Origin: Lactarius indigo
Lineage: Eukaryota > Basidiomycota > Agaricomycetes > Russulales > Russulaceae
Length of the DNA stretch: 64,000 nt
Direction of reading: 5' to 3'
NCBI GenBank assembly: GCA_025766275.1
Contig: JAFKAC010000139.1
Span: forward strand, 61,827 to 125,826
A model generated the notes under the pieces. The model had not been told where the DNA came from. It made no database searches and was given only the letters and a program-made list of their open reading frames with translations. Both the position numbers and the translations under genes were made by a program. Shown here in pieces: positions 1 to 11,581 of the stretch (the first letter of the stretch is position 1; each line of letters starts with the position of its first letter).

Positions 1-394
1 CTTCTGCGCTAATTTGCTTGCGGGGTAAATCAGGCAGGCGTCTCGGAAAGGTGACACTAATCGGGACAGAGGGTTGGATCTGGGTGCTTCGGGTCTGAGA
101 AATAGAAGGAGCGGATGAAGTTGGGCGAGCTTTGGGGGTGTTCACACACTTCGACCGGGGTCGAATGGAACGGGACGGTATCCGAGGAGGAAAGAGCAAG
201 GCGGCAGAACGGGCTGAAACACGACGACGACGCTTAGGGTCGCTGAGAAGATGCTTGATCCCTCCCGGAATGTTGTGGGCACGAGAACGCCCATTTGGCG
301 TTTTAGGTTTTTGGGGGGAAGCGAGTAGCTTGTGGGGAGATAAGTTCTCTGTGTCGCGGCGAGAGGGATCTGAGTTGAGTATAGAGAGGACCAT
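1..394 (-). CDS. Unidentified basic protein, N-terminal part
   Basis: An open frame of 131 codons starts at an ATG (complement of 392-394) and runs off the left edge without a stop. The protein is rich in Pro, Ser, Arg and Lys and has a run of four arginines (DPKRRRRVSAR, near residue 55) that could be a nuclear localisation signal. I recognise no domain. The start faces the SAP-domain gene, so both probably share the region 395-679. The absence of stops over 394 bases and the sensible divergent position support a real gene; lack of family match keeps confidence moderate. Confidence 0.5.
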   Translation of the reverse strand, partial: MVLSILNSDPSRRDTENLSPHKLLASPQKPKTPNGRSRAHNIPGGIKHLLSDPKRRRRVSARSAALLFPPRIPSRSIRPRSKCVNTPKARPTSSAPSISQTRSTQIQPSVPISVTFPRRLPDLPRKQISAE

Positions 395-679
395 ATTTTA
401 GAGGGACTTGGGGGAGAAGATGGGAAGAATGTTGATAAGGGGTGGGAGGGGTGGCAAGCATACTTTATATTATGTCGGCAGGCAGGAGAAGGACAGGAAA
501 TTGAATTGTTTGTGCTTATGGGTGTGCTGGACCCACAACCCGTTTATGGAAACTGTTGACTCACAAACCTGGACCCACAATTCGATTCTCGATCGGGTAA
601 CTCTCATCACGAGACTAGGAACGATCACATGACTGGTCTTGTTTCGGACGCGGCAACAACTGAGCACCTTATCAACAAC
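395..679. promoter_or_regulatory. Shared upstream region of two divergent genes
   Basis: This 285-bp stretch separates the ATG of the minus-strand gene from the likely ATG of the SAP-domain gene. It contains an 11-bp direct repeat, tggacccacaa, at 528-538 and 570-580, which might be a factor-binding site. No convincing TATA box was seen. An in-frame upstream ATG at 629 could instead be the start of the SAP gene. Confidence 0.35.
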
Positions 680-3600
680 ATGTCGGAGACCACTCAGATA
701 TTATTCAATTCCCCGGCATTGCACTCTCTCAAGCGTGATCAACTCGTCAAACTCTGCAAGATACACTCCATCAAGGCATCTGGCAAGAATGTAGATCTCA
801 TTCAGAGACTTAAGGACCATGCTTTAACCTTGCCACCCGATGACCCGTTGAGCGTTGCCATTCACACCGACAGCCAAGAAGAAGAATCATCTACATTAGA
901 CTTGAAACGGCCCAGCGACCAATGGGAGGTCGTCATGGAGGATATCCCCGAAGTGCCAGAAACCGTCTCTCGCACGACCCTCTCCTCACTTCGTAGCGTT
1001 ACAAGCAATGCTCCTGATGAGTTTGGTACAGGTGGCGGATCGAAATGTAAGTCTATTAGCGCATTAGATTGGTTTTTTTTTTTGACCCTGTACCCAGCTT
1101 CGAGTATGAGCTCCTCGCTAAAGGCCATAGCCAACTCATTTAACTTCAAACGCGTAACCTCGGCCAAGTCCAGTGACAGTCGGATCGCAACGTATCCTGA
1201 TATCTCTGATGAACTCGCTAGCTACTCCGTCCCTTATTCTTCCATTCCGGAACCATTGCCGTCCGACATGCCTCAGACGGACCATTTTAAGTTTTCTACC
1301 CCAGATACAACAATACAAGAACACATTTCAAGCCACCCTCTCCCCTCAGGAACACGCCCCCTTACAAATGCTGCTCCACATCCCACCGTGAGTCAATCGA
1401 AGACGACGATCCGCCTGGTATCTGCATCAGCTGCAACACCAAGTTTGTCGCATGACCCAGGAACCCCACACCTAAAACCAGTAGACCCGGAGTTCGATCT
1501 GGTAATGGGCAGTCCCGATGCGAAAGGGCAAAGTTGCGTCCCTGTATGGCCTCTTTCACCTCACCCTGCGCCGTCTGAGAGACTGTATCCCGCTCTTCCC
1601 GTCGACGAACTGGAACAAAACGAGGAAGAGACTAAATCTGCGATGCCGGCCGCCATTGCCCCACCACAACTCACGGCAGGTTCTACTTCTAAGCCAAAGA
1701 AGTACCCAAGACCCTCCAATAAGGTACAAGATCTATTCTCCCCTGCCCCCAAACCACCGAGCGCACAAAAAGAGAGCTTGGGCATCCCTCGTAGCGAGCC
1801 ATTTCTCTTTGGCTCCCCTTTGCCACGACACAGCGTATCAAACAAGGCCTTCGACGCTGCCGCAGCTTCTGTGCTAGAAGAAATGAACAAACGCCTATCC
1901 GCCGCAGGCGTGCAGAAAGTCGATGCCGACGTGTTCGGAGGATCAGCTATCGCTAAGACTACTGATGTCACTAGCGCGGAATCCGGCAACCTTCGCACCC
2001 TAGGCAAGGTAGATCGCTTTGACAAGGCGCATGAGGAACAGTTCAATAAGATGGACTCCATCGCAACACACTATGCCGCTAGGCGCGAATCGAAGAAGCG
2101 GAAGTCTGATGTCCTTGGGCACGGGTCAGCACCGGGAAAGAAACGGTCCAGCGCAGACACTCAGGTCATTAGCGCAGGCTCTCGCAAGCAAATGGGTATC
2201 CCCGGCGGGTTCGACGACGACGACGGGGAAGCGCCCCCGGATGACGTGCAGGAAGAGGAAGACAGGCGGATGTCGAAACGTGTCAGGGTCATCGAGGGAG
2301 ACGGGGGTAAAGATAAAGGGCGTCGGCTCACTCTCTCACCCAGGAAGACGGAGGCAGAAGAGAAACAGGCCGAGAAGGAAAGAGCGGCCACACGAAAGAT
2401 GCTCGATGCGAGAAAGGAGAAGAGAAGGAGTAGTAGGCACGGTAGAATAAGTACAGCTGGGCCGCAAGCCTCAAACAGTATGTTCTCCCGTTTTCAAAAG
2501 TGGCGGGGCTGCCTACTAACGAGCCATCCATTGCATAGATAAGGGCAAAGCAAAGCCTCGCTTCGGGTTCCTCTCCTCAGCCAAGTCGATTGTGCGCAGC
2601 GTGTGGAACTTTGGCGCGGGCTCCCCCACAAAAGCTTCGGGAACGACCACGACCACGACGACCAAGTCACAGACTTCTGACATTGCAGTGGAACCCAAGA
2701 AGGCAATACCTGGACCTCCTAAGAAACCGTCTCTTCCAGCCTCGCGGCCATCAGGATCTCTTGTTGGCCGGAAGAGTGTGGCCCCCACCCGCACTGTGTC
2801 CGCGTCAAGCAAGGCACCAACGACTGCGGGAACATCACGCTCCAGACCACCCAGTTCTACATTCGACTCCCAGTCCAACAGGAATGGTCAGACGAACCCC
2901 CGATCCGCAAGTTTGTCAAGCAACATGGCGGCGAGGTCCTTGAACCCTACACCGACGGGATCAACCAGCTCTCGCCGGAGTGTGCTCGCTGGCTCAGCCA
3001 ACAACGCCTCGTCTCTTGGTACGAGGGGGAGCGTTGTCCTTCCACGTTCATCGGCCACGAATTCGTTATCTGCTGGCTCACAGCGCCGTGCCGTACCCGG
3101 CCCGACGAGCAACAACCCTGGGGTGACGAAAATCGCGACTGAGGACAGCAACGAAGCGGGCACCAATATATTCAGTCCAAGCAGGGCGATGGCCACGTCG
3201 AGACTGTTCGCCCCCACCGCCAGCTCTCTCGCAAAGACGCGCAGCCCCGCCACGACGACAACGGGCGGTGTCGCCAAATCTAGAACGAGCACCATTGTCG
3301 CGCAGCGCGCCAAGACGCCCCCGCGCAACTCGGCCCTCGACGCGATCACGAACAGCCCGCGCGGCGGGAGCGGGAACGCCAACTCGGTGGCAGGCAAAGT
3401 ATTTACCACGCCGCTGCTGGCCGTGCCCCCTCCCGTCCGGCCGACCTCTCTCGCAGCAGCGGCCGCAGCCGTCATGGCCGCCTCTGGCGACGGCGCGCCG
3501 AGCCCTGAACGAGCATCGCCCACTAAGCCAGCGACAGGAGGACAACTGCACGCTCGGAAGCCACGCATCTCGCGCTCACGCATCATCGCCAAGCTCGGCG

Positions 3601-3950
3601 CTCAACGCGCGGCGGCGGCTGCGTCCTCCACCACCCCCTCCGCGCCGTCGTTGTCGCGTCCCGCTGCTGCCCGGGGTGGCTCGAAGATCCCCGCGAGGGC
3701 TAGTGGTGGCGGTGTGGTGCGGTCCGCACGCGCGCGGTCAAGCATGGGCACGGCGGCGAGGCGCTCGTACGCTGGTGCGAAGAGCGCGAGCCGCGGGAGT
3801 GACGTGTTGATGAGCGCGAAGAAACATGTGAGACAGAGCGAGTATATTCGGAGGCGCAGTCGGTTGGCGGGGAGCACTGTCGGCGCGAAGGTCATCCATG
3901 CGGCCGATGGCCCTGACGGGACTATGGCGATGGACATTGACGACGACTGA
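680..3950 (+). CDS. SAP-domain protein, nuclear, basic
   Basis: Three exons give about 1052 residues: 680-1046, 1098-2477 and 2539-3950. Intron 1 (1047-1097, gtaagt...cccag) is 51 bp, so the frame reads straight through it; intron 2 (2478-2538, gtatgt...catag) changes frame. Residues about 8-45 form a SAP helix-extension-helix domain (LKRDQLVKLCKIHSIKASGK), a DNA-binding module of chromatin proteins. The rest is low complexity, rich in Ser, Pro, Ala and Thr, with KKRK-type basic clusters and an Arg/Lys-rich C-terminal third ending in acidic MDIDDD. An N-terminal SAP domain plus long basic disordered tail resembles the layout of NuSAP, but that is architecture only. Start chosen at 680 because the SAP domain follows closely; 629 would add 17 residues. 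Confidence 0.8.
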
Positions 3951-4822
3951 TAGTGGTACGCGCGTAACTTGGTCGCGTCTTGATCTCTCTGCATCTTATT
4001 CTCATTTTCTATTACTATTCTACGTGTACTTGTTAAGCGTTTGGCAATTGGGCAGGCACATGGTCCTGCTGTCGATATTGTGCGTATTGTAGGTTGCTAG
4101 TCTTTGACATGAACAAAGACCTTTCCCTTTGACTCATAATTTGCAACTCCTTCCATCTGTAATCTTAGTCATGAGTTGCAATTCCATCGTCCTGATGCAG
4201 CTCGGTGTCTCAAGTCGTTGATTCACGATGTTCTGACCTTCATGCCTTCTGGGCCTTGGCCACCCCTACCGTGTCTGTCGATCTTTTGTGGTCTTGATTG
4301 CGCTCTGGTCCTCGTTTAGTTGTGTGGTCTTATTCTATACGTGCTAAAGAATATAGAGTATTATTTTCTTAGGAAGAAAGTACGGCGAGGACAATGCCAC
4401 GGCCTTGGCCCCGGCCCTTGGATCCTTTTACCCTATGACTCTGCTCACTCCGTATGGCCTCTATACTCAAAGTCATTCTATGCAAGCTACTTTGCAAGCT
4501 GCGCTTTACAAGGGAATCCATCCCCCGTTGCTTCAAATACTGGACCCCGTTCTTAGCTTTCCTCAGTCGCAGGTTGGGCATTTGGCGTCCGTGGAACAAT
4601 GGGAAGCAAGACGGGAAGAGTACATTTCAGAGAGCTGAATGTCCGCTTCCTGGTACTGGGCCCCGTTTTCAGCTGTAGATATGGGGAAAGACCGTGCTAT
4701 AGCTTGCAGTAAGACTCCAGCTTCGGCCCACTGGCATCACCCGACCCCACGAGATGCGACTGTTGCTGTTCAGCCTGAGTAAACTCAACTAGCCTCCTAT
4801 GCGGCGTCGCTAGTCCCAACAG
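3951..4822. other. Intergenic, no gene seen
   Basis: This holds the 3' flank of the SAP gene, AT-rich at first, then a GC-richer stretch with short overlapping ORFs on both strands that show no family resemblance or consistent splice structure. Confidence 0.5.
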
Positions 4823-7327
4823 GTGTCTACGGCCATGGGATGCGACGTCCTTCGACAAGTGTGGTTGTGGATCGAGAATTTGTCGACGAAATCGCTTCCT
4901 CGTCGTTATTTGGTCGACTCACCGGCGGCGGCAGCGGAGCCGGCGTACAGGTCCCCCACTGTCCGTCCATCCCCGTTCCCACGGCGGCCAACCCCCGACT
5001 TACCTGGAGAATCACCCCAGCCCACTCCCGCGGCCCCTTCTTCGATACCCAACCCTGATCTGCCTGACGGTTGTTCTTTGCAGTTGATAGTCTCCGACCA
5101 AGTTCCACGATACATGAAGTGTCGCGTGTAAGTAGTAAATAATATTATTGCTTCATCAAACTCTCACATCTCTGGCAGACCCCGCGAGAGGATAGACTAC
5201 AAAATTAGACCCTTGACAACAACACTTCCTCAGTATGTATGTGGTCCCAATAGCTATCGGTGTCTAATGGAAACTGCCCTTCACCAGCGTCCCAAAACAG
5301 ATTGGCCCTGAGCAAAGCTCACTCGAAGTAGACTGTGTTCCTTATATTCCAGCTATCCACCCAGATGGCACCCTTTACTTCTTAGATGAAGGCAGGGTGC
5401 GTGCGTTGGCACCTTATAAGTGCTCGGTTGTGACCAACCCACGACTGAAGAGTTGTTTATCGACACAAATATGCACGACCCCGATTTAAAATATGGAAAA
5501 GTTCTACTACTATCTACAGAAGATTCTACGTTACGGAGGATTAAATACTATGCTTGCCACGAGGCCCGATGCTTGTTCTGGCTCGATGTGTACGACGCGA
5601 ACTGCATGGTATCTGAGGTTTTCTGTATCACCTCGCCCGCCCGTGTCAGTGCGCCGTAGATTTCACCTTCAAGTTCGTCTCTGTTCTCATTGGTCTGGTG
5701 TGCAGAGCATCGATTAGAGGGTCTTTATTGGTGCCTCCGCTATTTTATTCTACATCTTAAACTTGCACATTGACGTTATCCCTTTAGGGCACATTACTAC
5801 CTCTTTCCAGCCGTTTTTAATGGTTGCTGTCTTCAACCTGCGGTTTACGACGAACTCTTGGGGATCTTGTCGCATGGGTGCATGGGTAAACACGTGTATC
5901 TGGCCGTGCCTTCACGACAAAACTCGATGATTGGTACCACAGATATTTTGACCTCAAAGTCTTCAACTTTATCATACGATGATGATACCATACAGAAGAT
6001 GGTCAACCTTGTACGAAAAGTGAAAGGTACGCCGAGACACCACGAAGGTGATATATACGACTAACTTCGTAGAGCAGAGCCCGATGCTGGTGGTGTACCA
6101 CACTGCCGGCGTTAGTGAGTCACAGAATAGGTTCGACCTTGTCCTCATGTCCCTGATGAGATGTGTTTACCAAGCCCGAGTCCTGTCTTGTTTCGGTAAT
6201 TCCAGAATGTCACAGACATTTACCGTTCACTGACGAACGCGCGTATTTAGCATACTGGAAATTTCTGAATATCCACGGACAGCAGCACGCCCGATTATTC
6301 AGGAACCAGGCAGTCTATTCTGAGAAAAAAAACAAGAAAGATCGCTACTTACCACGTTACTGTCCCTGTTGCTTTTCTTGGCGCCGGAAGTTCATCTACA
6401 AGAAATGGAAAATGCGTGGACGGACGAAATCATCATTGAGAGGGTTTGGAAAGAGTTCACGACCAAATTAGTGGGAGAGTGGGAAGAGCTGATTCTCTGG
6501 GTATGTCATGGGGCCGCATTCAAACTAGAATTCTCGAGCTTCACACGATTGATATTTCCGTCGACTGTGACGCTTTCAGCAAATGTTGGGTTCCTCGCAA
6601 TCCCTGGCGTGGTCATTTCCAACATCATCAACAGTATAACGAGTGCAAGCCAGGTCGATATTTTTGTCTCTCCCGCGCAGATAGCCAGTTCCATGTCGAT
6701 GTTGGCGAGCGTAGCAAACATCGTGATCGGCATGCTCCTGGTTTATCATAACGGTCCAAAACAGAATGCAGACCCTGCGGGTACTGTGAGTAGACTATGT
6801 CACTTAGGTCTCTGCCCAGCTTATCTCATGGCAGCAGTCTGTTTACTTTTACAAGAGGGTTCATCGGACGCTCGGTTTCGAACCGGTGGCCATCGTCTTC
6901 AGTCTTCCGTGGGCACTTCTGATGTGGGCGTAGGCCATCTCCCCCCGTCCTGGACCCTTCTTGGAGCTCACTTACCCTTATATCCCCTCTCCGATCCTGA
7001 ACGATAGGACGGGCATGTTTTTTCGTTACGTTGCTGTTCTTTAGCTTTCATCATTCAAATAACTCAACATGGATCTTCGTTACGGTGGCCTCGGCCATTT
7101 TGGTTGCCCTCATTGGGTGGTTCATCCGATGGGTTTGGGAGTCCAGTGATGGCAGGAGTGTGTGGATCGTCAACCTGCTACCGTCCCTCATGCGTGCGTT
7201 AAGCCACGCTCGCGTTAGGTACTACAATCTTTTCGGCGTTATATCACGTCGGGGACATCCCTCTTCGCCAAATCAGGCTAACATACTACACTCGACCCCC
7301 AATCGCGAGGAAAGGGAGGTTGTCTAA
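4823..7327 (+). pseudogene. Decayed mushroom-type two-part membrane protein
   Basis: Pieces in several frames resemble an anonymous Agaricomycete family: a soluble N-terminal half and a C-terminal half with membrane helices. Readable exons include one with HPDGTLYFLDEG (about 5356-5396), one with YYACHEARCLFWLDVYDAN (about 5546-5605), one with AVYDELLGILSHGCM (about 5838-5884), a long one from 6300 to 6483 (WTDEIIIERVWKEFTTKL), a helix exon 6543-6785 and the terminal exon from about 7047. Breaks: a frame change near 5490 (LFIDTNMHDPDLK to MEKFYYYLQKIL), an apparent loss of sequence near 5545, a frame change near 6085, and a missing intron acceptor before 6543, where AG is expected but ttccg is seen. 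Many other splice sites are still good, so decay seems recent. The family match is from memory. Confidence 0.6.
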
Positions 7328-9834
7328 GGCTTCGTGTATTTACGACCCGAACGCTGTTCCTGATTCTGCTCGTGTATAGCCCTAAAAGTAGTAAAAAACC
7401 TATCAGAGACAAAGTCAGAATCATGTTTCGAAGAGGAAAGGGCGGAGTTGCAGGGGAGCGTGGTTTGAATCAGAGAAGCCAGTGTTTTCATTATTCCTCG
7501 CCTGGCGAAATGCACCATCGACCGGCCAGCAGCTGCCAGAACGGTAGCTGCCAGCGAGACCCCTCACCGAGGTGAAGGTGGTCAAGGGAGGCAACACGAG
7601 GGCGAGTTCGTTCAACGAATGGATGAACTTGATTTCATCTTGCGATTAATGCAAGAGGAGATGGGATACTCACCATTCGAATCTATTATAGAAAAAGAAA
7701 CTGCTTGACAAGATGTCAGTACTCTATGAAGCAAACCGGAGGAGGACGACAGTCATAAAAAAAGCTAGTGAACGCTCAGTTGGTGATGCATGTTTGAGTG
7801 TGGTTCATGGGATTGAAACCTCACCGACTCAATGAAATGGAGAAATATCTTCATCGCGTGAGGCCAAATAGAAAAGACACTCACCGAAAGTTGATGGGAC
7901 GAGCACCAGAAGAGCGCTATTCAAACTCCGCACGTTGTTCGCAACAACATCAACACAACCGACGGCGTACCGACTCGGACTCGGACACAAGGCGGTAAGT
8001 TACCTTCTGGTTCTTTTCTCTTGATGAACACTGTCAATCAGTTCTGCTTCCGAAAGAGATCCATCTCTTGTGGATATCCATATACCATAGATTCTCATTC
8101 TGACTTTTTCTCGTCGCTGTTCCGTTTTTCTTCCGTCGCTCACTCGGACCTTATACCTCAATCTAGCTCAGCGGTAATTTCTCGATCATATTGTGAGTTC
8201 ATTTTACCTTCGGCGCTCGTGGTGGTTGTCCTGCATCCAAATCCCGATGATTTCTCTAAAATTACAAGCATATGTCCGACAGTATGTGAAGGACAACGTA
8301 TGTTCTCTGAGGGCCTCTTTCCATACAATATTCTGTCTCTATGATTCACCAACGTGCTGACAATGAACTTTGAACAGTGGTGATCACATACCTTCAAAGT
8401 TGTCCGATTTTGTGTCATTTCTGGATCATCTTTTTTAATCGCTTGAACCCCCGCTGGACCCTCCTACCAAACTTCTGCTAGAGGAATGGATGCATCCCGA
8501 TGATGTAAATGTCGGACAGCATACCGAAAATACTCTTGTCACCTTGCCCCCTCTCCTGGTCTCTCGATATTCCTCTTGATACACTCGCGGGTACCCAAGG
8601 TGCAGCTGCCTCGATAGTCGATCGCCCATGTATTGCTCCTGCAAGAGGTCCTCTTCCGTCGTCATCGGCTATTGAGGTATTAGTCACCCAGCGAGTCAGG
8701 CGCGAACTCTCTCTTACCGGCAGTATGCTAATGAGGTGTCGTCCTCCATCGTGGTTGTAGTAGTACGCCGACCCTTGAGAACTTGTCCAGGATTGCCTTC
8801 GCATCCGTTGTGGTGAGCAATACGAGAGGTGCGTAACATCCGCAGCTGGGGCACAGACCGTCGGTTGTTACGATCAAGAAACTTAACATCTTAAGCTACC
8901 CGACCCTGACTTTACGCAATTCGACAGCCTCGCGCTGATGTCAATGTGATGCAGAACTCCAGAGAGTACCAACGTATTGCCGCAATCCACGTCGTAGGCG
9001 CCTATTCCGAGAATCCCCTGGAATTTGGTGTTTCATTGTTTCATCGTGGCATGTTAGAAATGGAGCGCCTTCTCCGGAGCTATGGGAATTATCTGGACTT
9101 GGAAGTGACTGGAGGTTTGGTAGGCGCGAAACTTCTGAGCTCCGCCGCTACATTCACGACGATGGTTCGATCAGATAAGAAAGCTGTGTATTCTTCCCTT
9201 TGAAGTGCTCTCGCTGTCATGAACAGCCAGCCATCAATGATGCATGAATCTCCACTTCTTTATCTTACTAGCACCAGAGCGGTGCTTCTGAGCCCGACGC
9301 ACCGTGGGGTAAGGTACGTGCCCCTATCAAAAAAATAAAACATAGGAACGCAGGATAGGGCGTTGCGCAGGGCTGTGCCTACGGACGACTTGTAGATCAG
9401 GAGATCGTCGTGAATGTAGACCCTGTTGCCACAGAAACAAAGATGTGAAAACGGGGCAGCAAAATGGTGGCGGCGGAACGCCCTGAGATAGGCAACGAAG
9501 CGCCGAAAACTGATATCCGTGATGATGGACACCCCAGACGTTCACCGCAGTGACGTTGATCCGTGATAATGGTGCAATGAAACAAATCGCTGTTTTCTTT
9601 CCTTCAGGATCTTCCATCTCGACGTCTGTCATCTCAACCTTGATTTTGATTTGATGTATGGATAAGTCATTGTTTGATGGCAAGGTGATTCCTTATCGGG
9701 AGGACGGGCGAACTGCAAATGCATGATGCACAATGAGAAACCACCTTGAGCATGAGTAAGTTGGTTGGTCTGAGTCATGGCAATGACGTGATTCCAAATT
9801 CGGTATTGCCATACCCGAACCCACAGTGCATCCG
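7328..9834. other. Long stretch without an assignable gene
   Basis: Only short ORFs occur. A frame ending in a stop near 7710 reads FVQRMDELDFILRLMQEEMG and may be a coding remnant. An 85-codon plus-strand ORF (8946-9203) and overlapping minus-strand ORFs (9260-9683) have no family resemblance that I can name. Splice-like signals occur, but no chain of exons convinced me. The last bases form the upstream region of the dehydrogenase gene. Confidence 0.4.
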
Positions 9835-11411
9835 ATGGCAACGTCGAACAATGCGCCTCTTACCATCACCCGTCACCTTTGACGCTAATTCGTTTGCCGT
9901 ACGTTCATCACGACCATGTCGGGTAAGCATTCTGTTCCACACAGACAAGTCGTTTCTCAATCGTTGTCTAGACTTAGCCATACCGAATCTGTTCGATGTG
10001 AAAGGAAAGATTGGTGCGTGTAACTTGTATATTGTATATGGGTTGACCACGACACGAACACTTCGAGCAGCCGTGGTCACTGGTGGCGGTTCTGGGATTG
10101 GTACGATGATCGCTGCCGCGTACGTGCAAAACGGCGCCAAGGTTTACATCGCGTCTCGTAAGGAGAAGCAGCTCAAGACGGTGCGCACCACACCTACACT
10201 CTGCTAGCCAACCCTAATGTCCGACTCTGACATAGGTTTCGGAACTGCTGAACAAAATACGCCCTGGATCCTGCGAGTATCTCGTTGCCGACCTTAGCGT
10301 GAGTTCGCCGTACACTTTTTTTTAGGACTGTCTGACACCCGCGTTTGCGCTTTCTAGTCTAAGGCTGGGTGTGACCACCTCGTAGAAGCCGTCAAGGCTA
10401 AAGAAAACAAAATACACGTCCTTGTCAACAACTCCGGTATGTCATGGGGCGCGCCTTTTGACGAGTATGCAAGCATCTAGTCTGCGTCCATATTTGGAGC
10501 CTTACTGCCCTCGATAGCTTCCCAGAAAAGGATGGCTGGGACCGTCTCCTTTCTCTGAATGTGAAGAGCATATTTTATGGTTCGTGGTCGTCGTGTGCTC
10601 TCCGCCTTCGCCGTTGACTCGGGCGAACCAGTAACTGCTGGGCTTGCACCCCTTTTGGCCAAGGACTCTTCGAATCACGAGCCCGGCCGCGTCATCAACA
10701 TATCATCTATCGCTGCCTTTTCTCCGGTTGCTGACGATTCCAGACTCGCGAGTCATGGAAATGGCCTTTGGAGCTGTCAGTTCCCTTCTTTGTTACGTTG
10801 TCTAGAGGGCTGAACTCCCCCAAGATAACACTAGCAAGGCAGCGGGTACGTGACACATCTATCGTCACCGCTGTGCATTGCTAATTGATCGTCTCAGTCA
10901 ACCACCTCACGTCTCAACTTGCCGTGACACTCGGCCCGCAGTTCATCACGTACGTGGACAACTCACTCCCTGAAGCGTTCCTGACGAGTTATGGAGCAGT
11001 GTGAACGCCATTTGTCCGGGGTAAAGTTATAATTTTCCTGAAAAGGATGTGGAGCCAGAGTTGACGGGCGGTCACAGCTTATTCCCCTCGAAGATGACTG
11101 CTTTTGGCATTAAGAATGCCGGAGGAGTGGACAAACTAGCTGAGGGTCACCCATGGGGTACGAGTCCGCATCTTTCACCCCCGGCTGTCACCGTCTGACG
11201 TCCGCCTACAGGACGAGTGGGAGAGCCAGCTGACATGGCAGGTGTGGGTGAGTCGATACAGGATTTTTTTTTTTTTTTTTGGCAAATCACGTACTTTTTC
11301 TTTTTCGTAGCATTGTTCTTGGCGAGTCCTGCGGCGGCTTACGTGACGGGGGCGCACCTGGTCCTCGATGGTGGAGGACTCATTTCTGGGGGATCCAAAG
11401 CCCGCCTGTAG
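9835..11411 (+). CDS. Short-chain dehydrogenase/reductase (SDR)
   Basis: Classical SDR oxidoreductase using NAD(P)H; substrate unknown. About ten short exons join in frame. The first secure one ends at 10013 (CLDLAIPNLFDVKGKI). Then follow the cofactor-binding TGGGSGIG (from 10071), VLVNNSG (to about 10437), INISS with the catalytic serine (about 10700), and YNTSK with the catalytic Tyr and Lys. That last motif is split over the introns at 10778-10828 and about 10848-10899. VNAICPG (about 10999) and a C-terminal ALFLASPAAAYVTGAHLVLD exon (11310-11411) complete the fold. All catalytic residues are present, so the gene looks functional. It resembles fungal relatives of rhamnolipid-type 3-oxoacyl reductases. 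The 5' end is uncertain: an ATG at 9835 fits only with a weak donor near 9872. Confidence 0.85.
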
Positions 11412-11581
11412 TATATTAAAACTACCCTGTGTCTTCGTGATTGAAATTAAGTACTGCTTAGTCATCGACGAAAGCTAGCCACGTCAGGACTGATGTCCAT
11501 TAATGCTGGTGCTTACTGCACCTCGAACCGTACCAACGTGTAAGCTTGAAGGCGTCGAGTATTTATTATTTTTTCCAGGTT

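Noticed and set aside
2888..3592. 234-codon minus-strand ORF
   Set aside because: Shadow of the GC-rich, low-complexity third exon of the SAP gene; no motif.
9260..9532. Possible reverse-transcriptase motif (VYIHDDLLIYKSS) on the minus strand
   Set aside because: The resemblance to the YxDD box is limited to a few residues; the surrounding sequence shows no other reverse-transcriptase block and no LTR.
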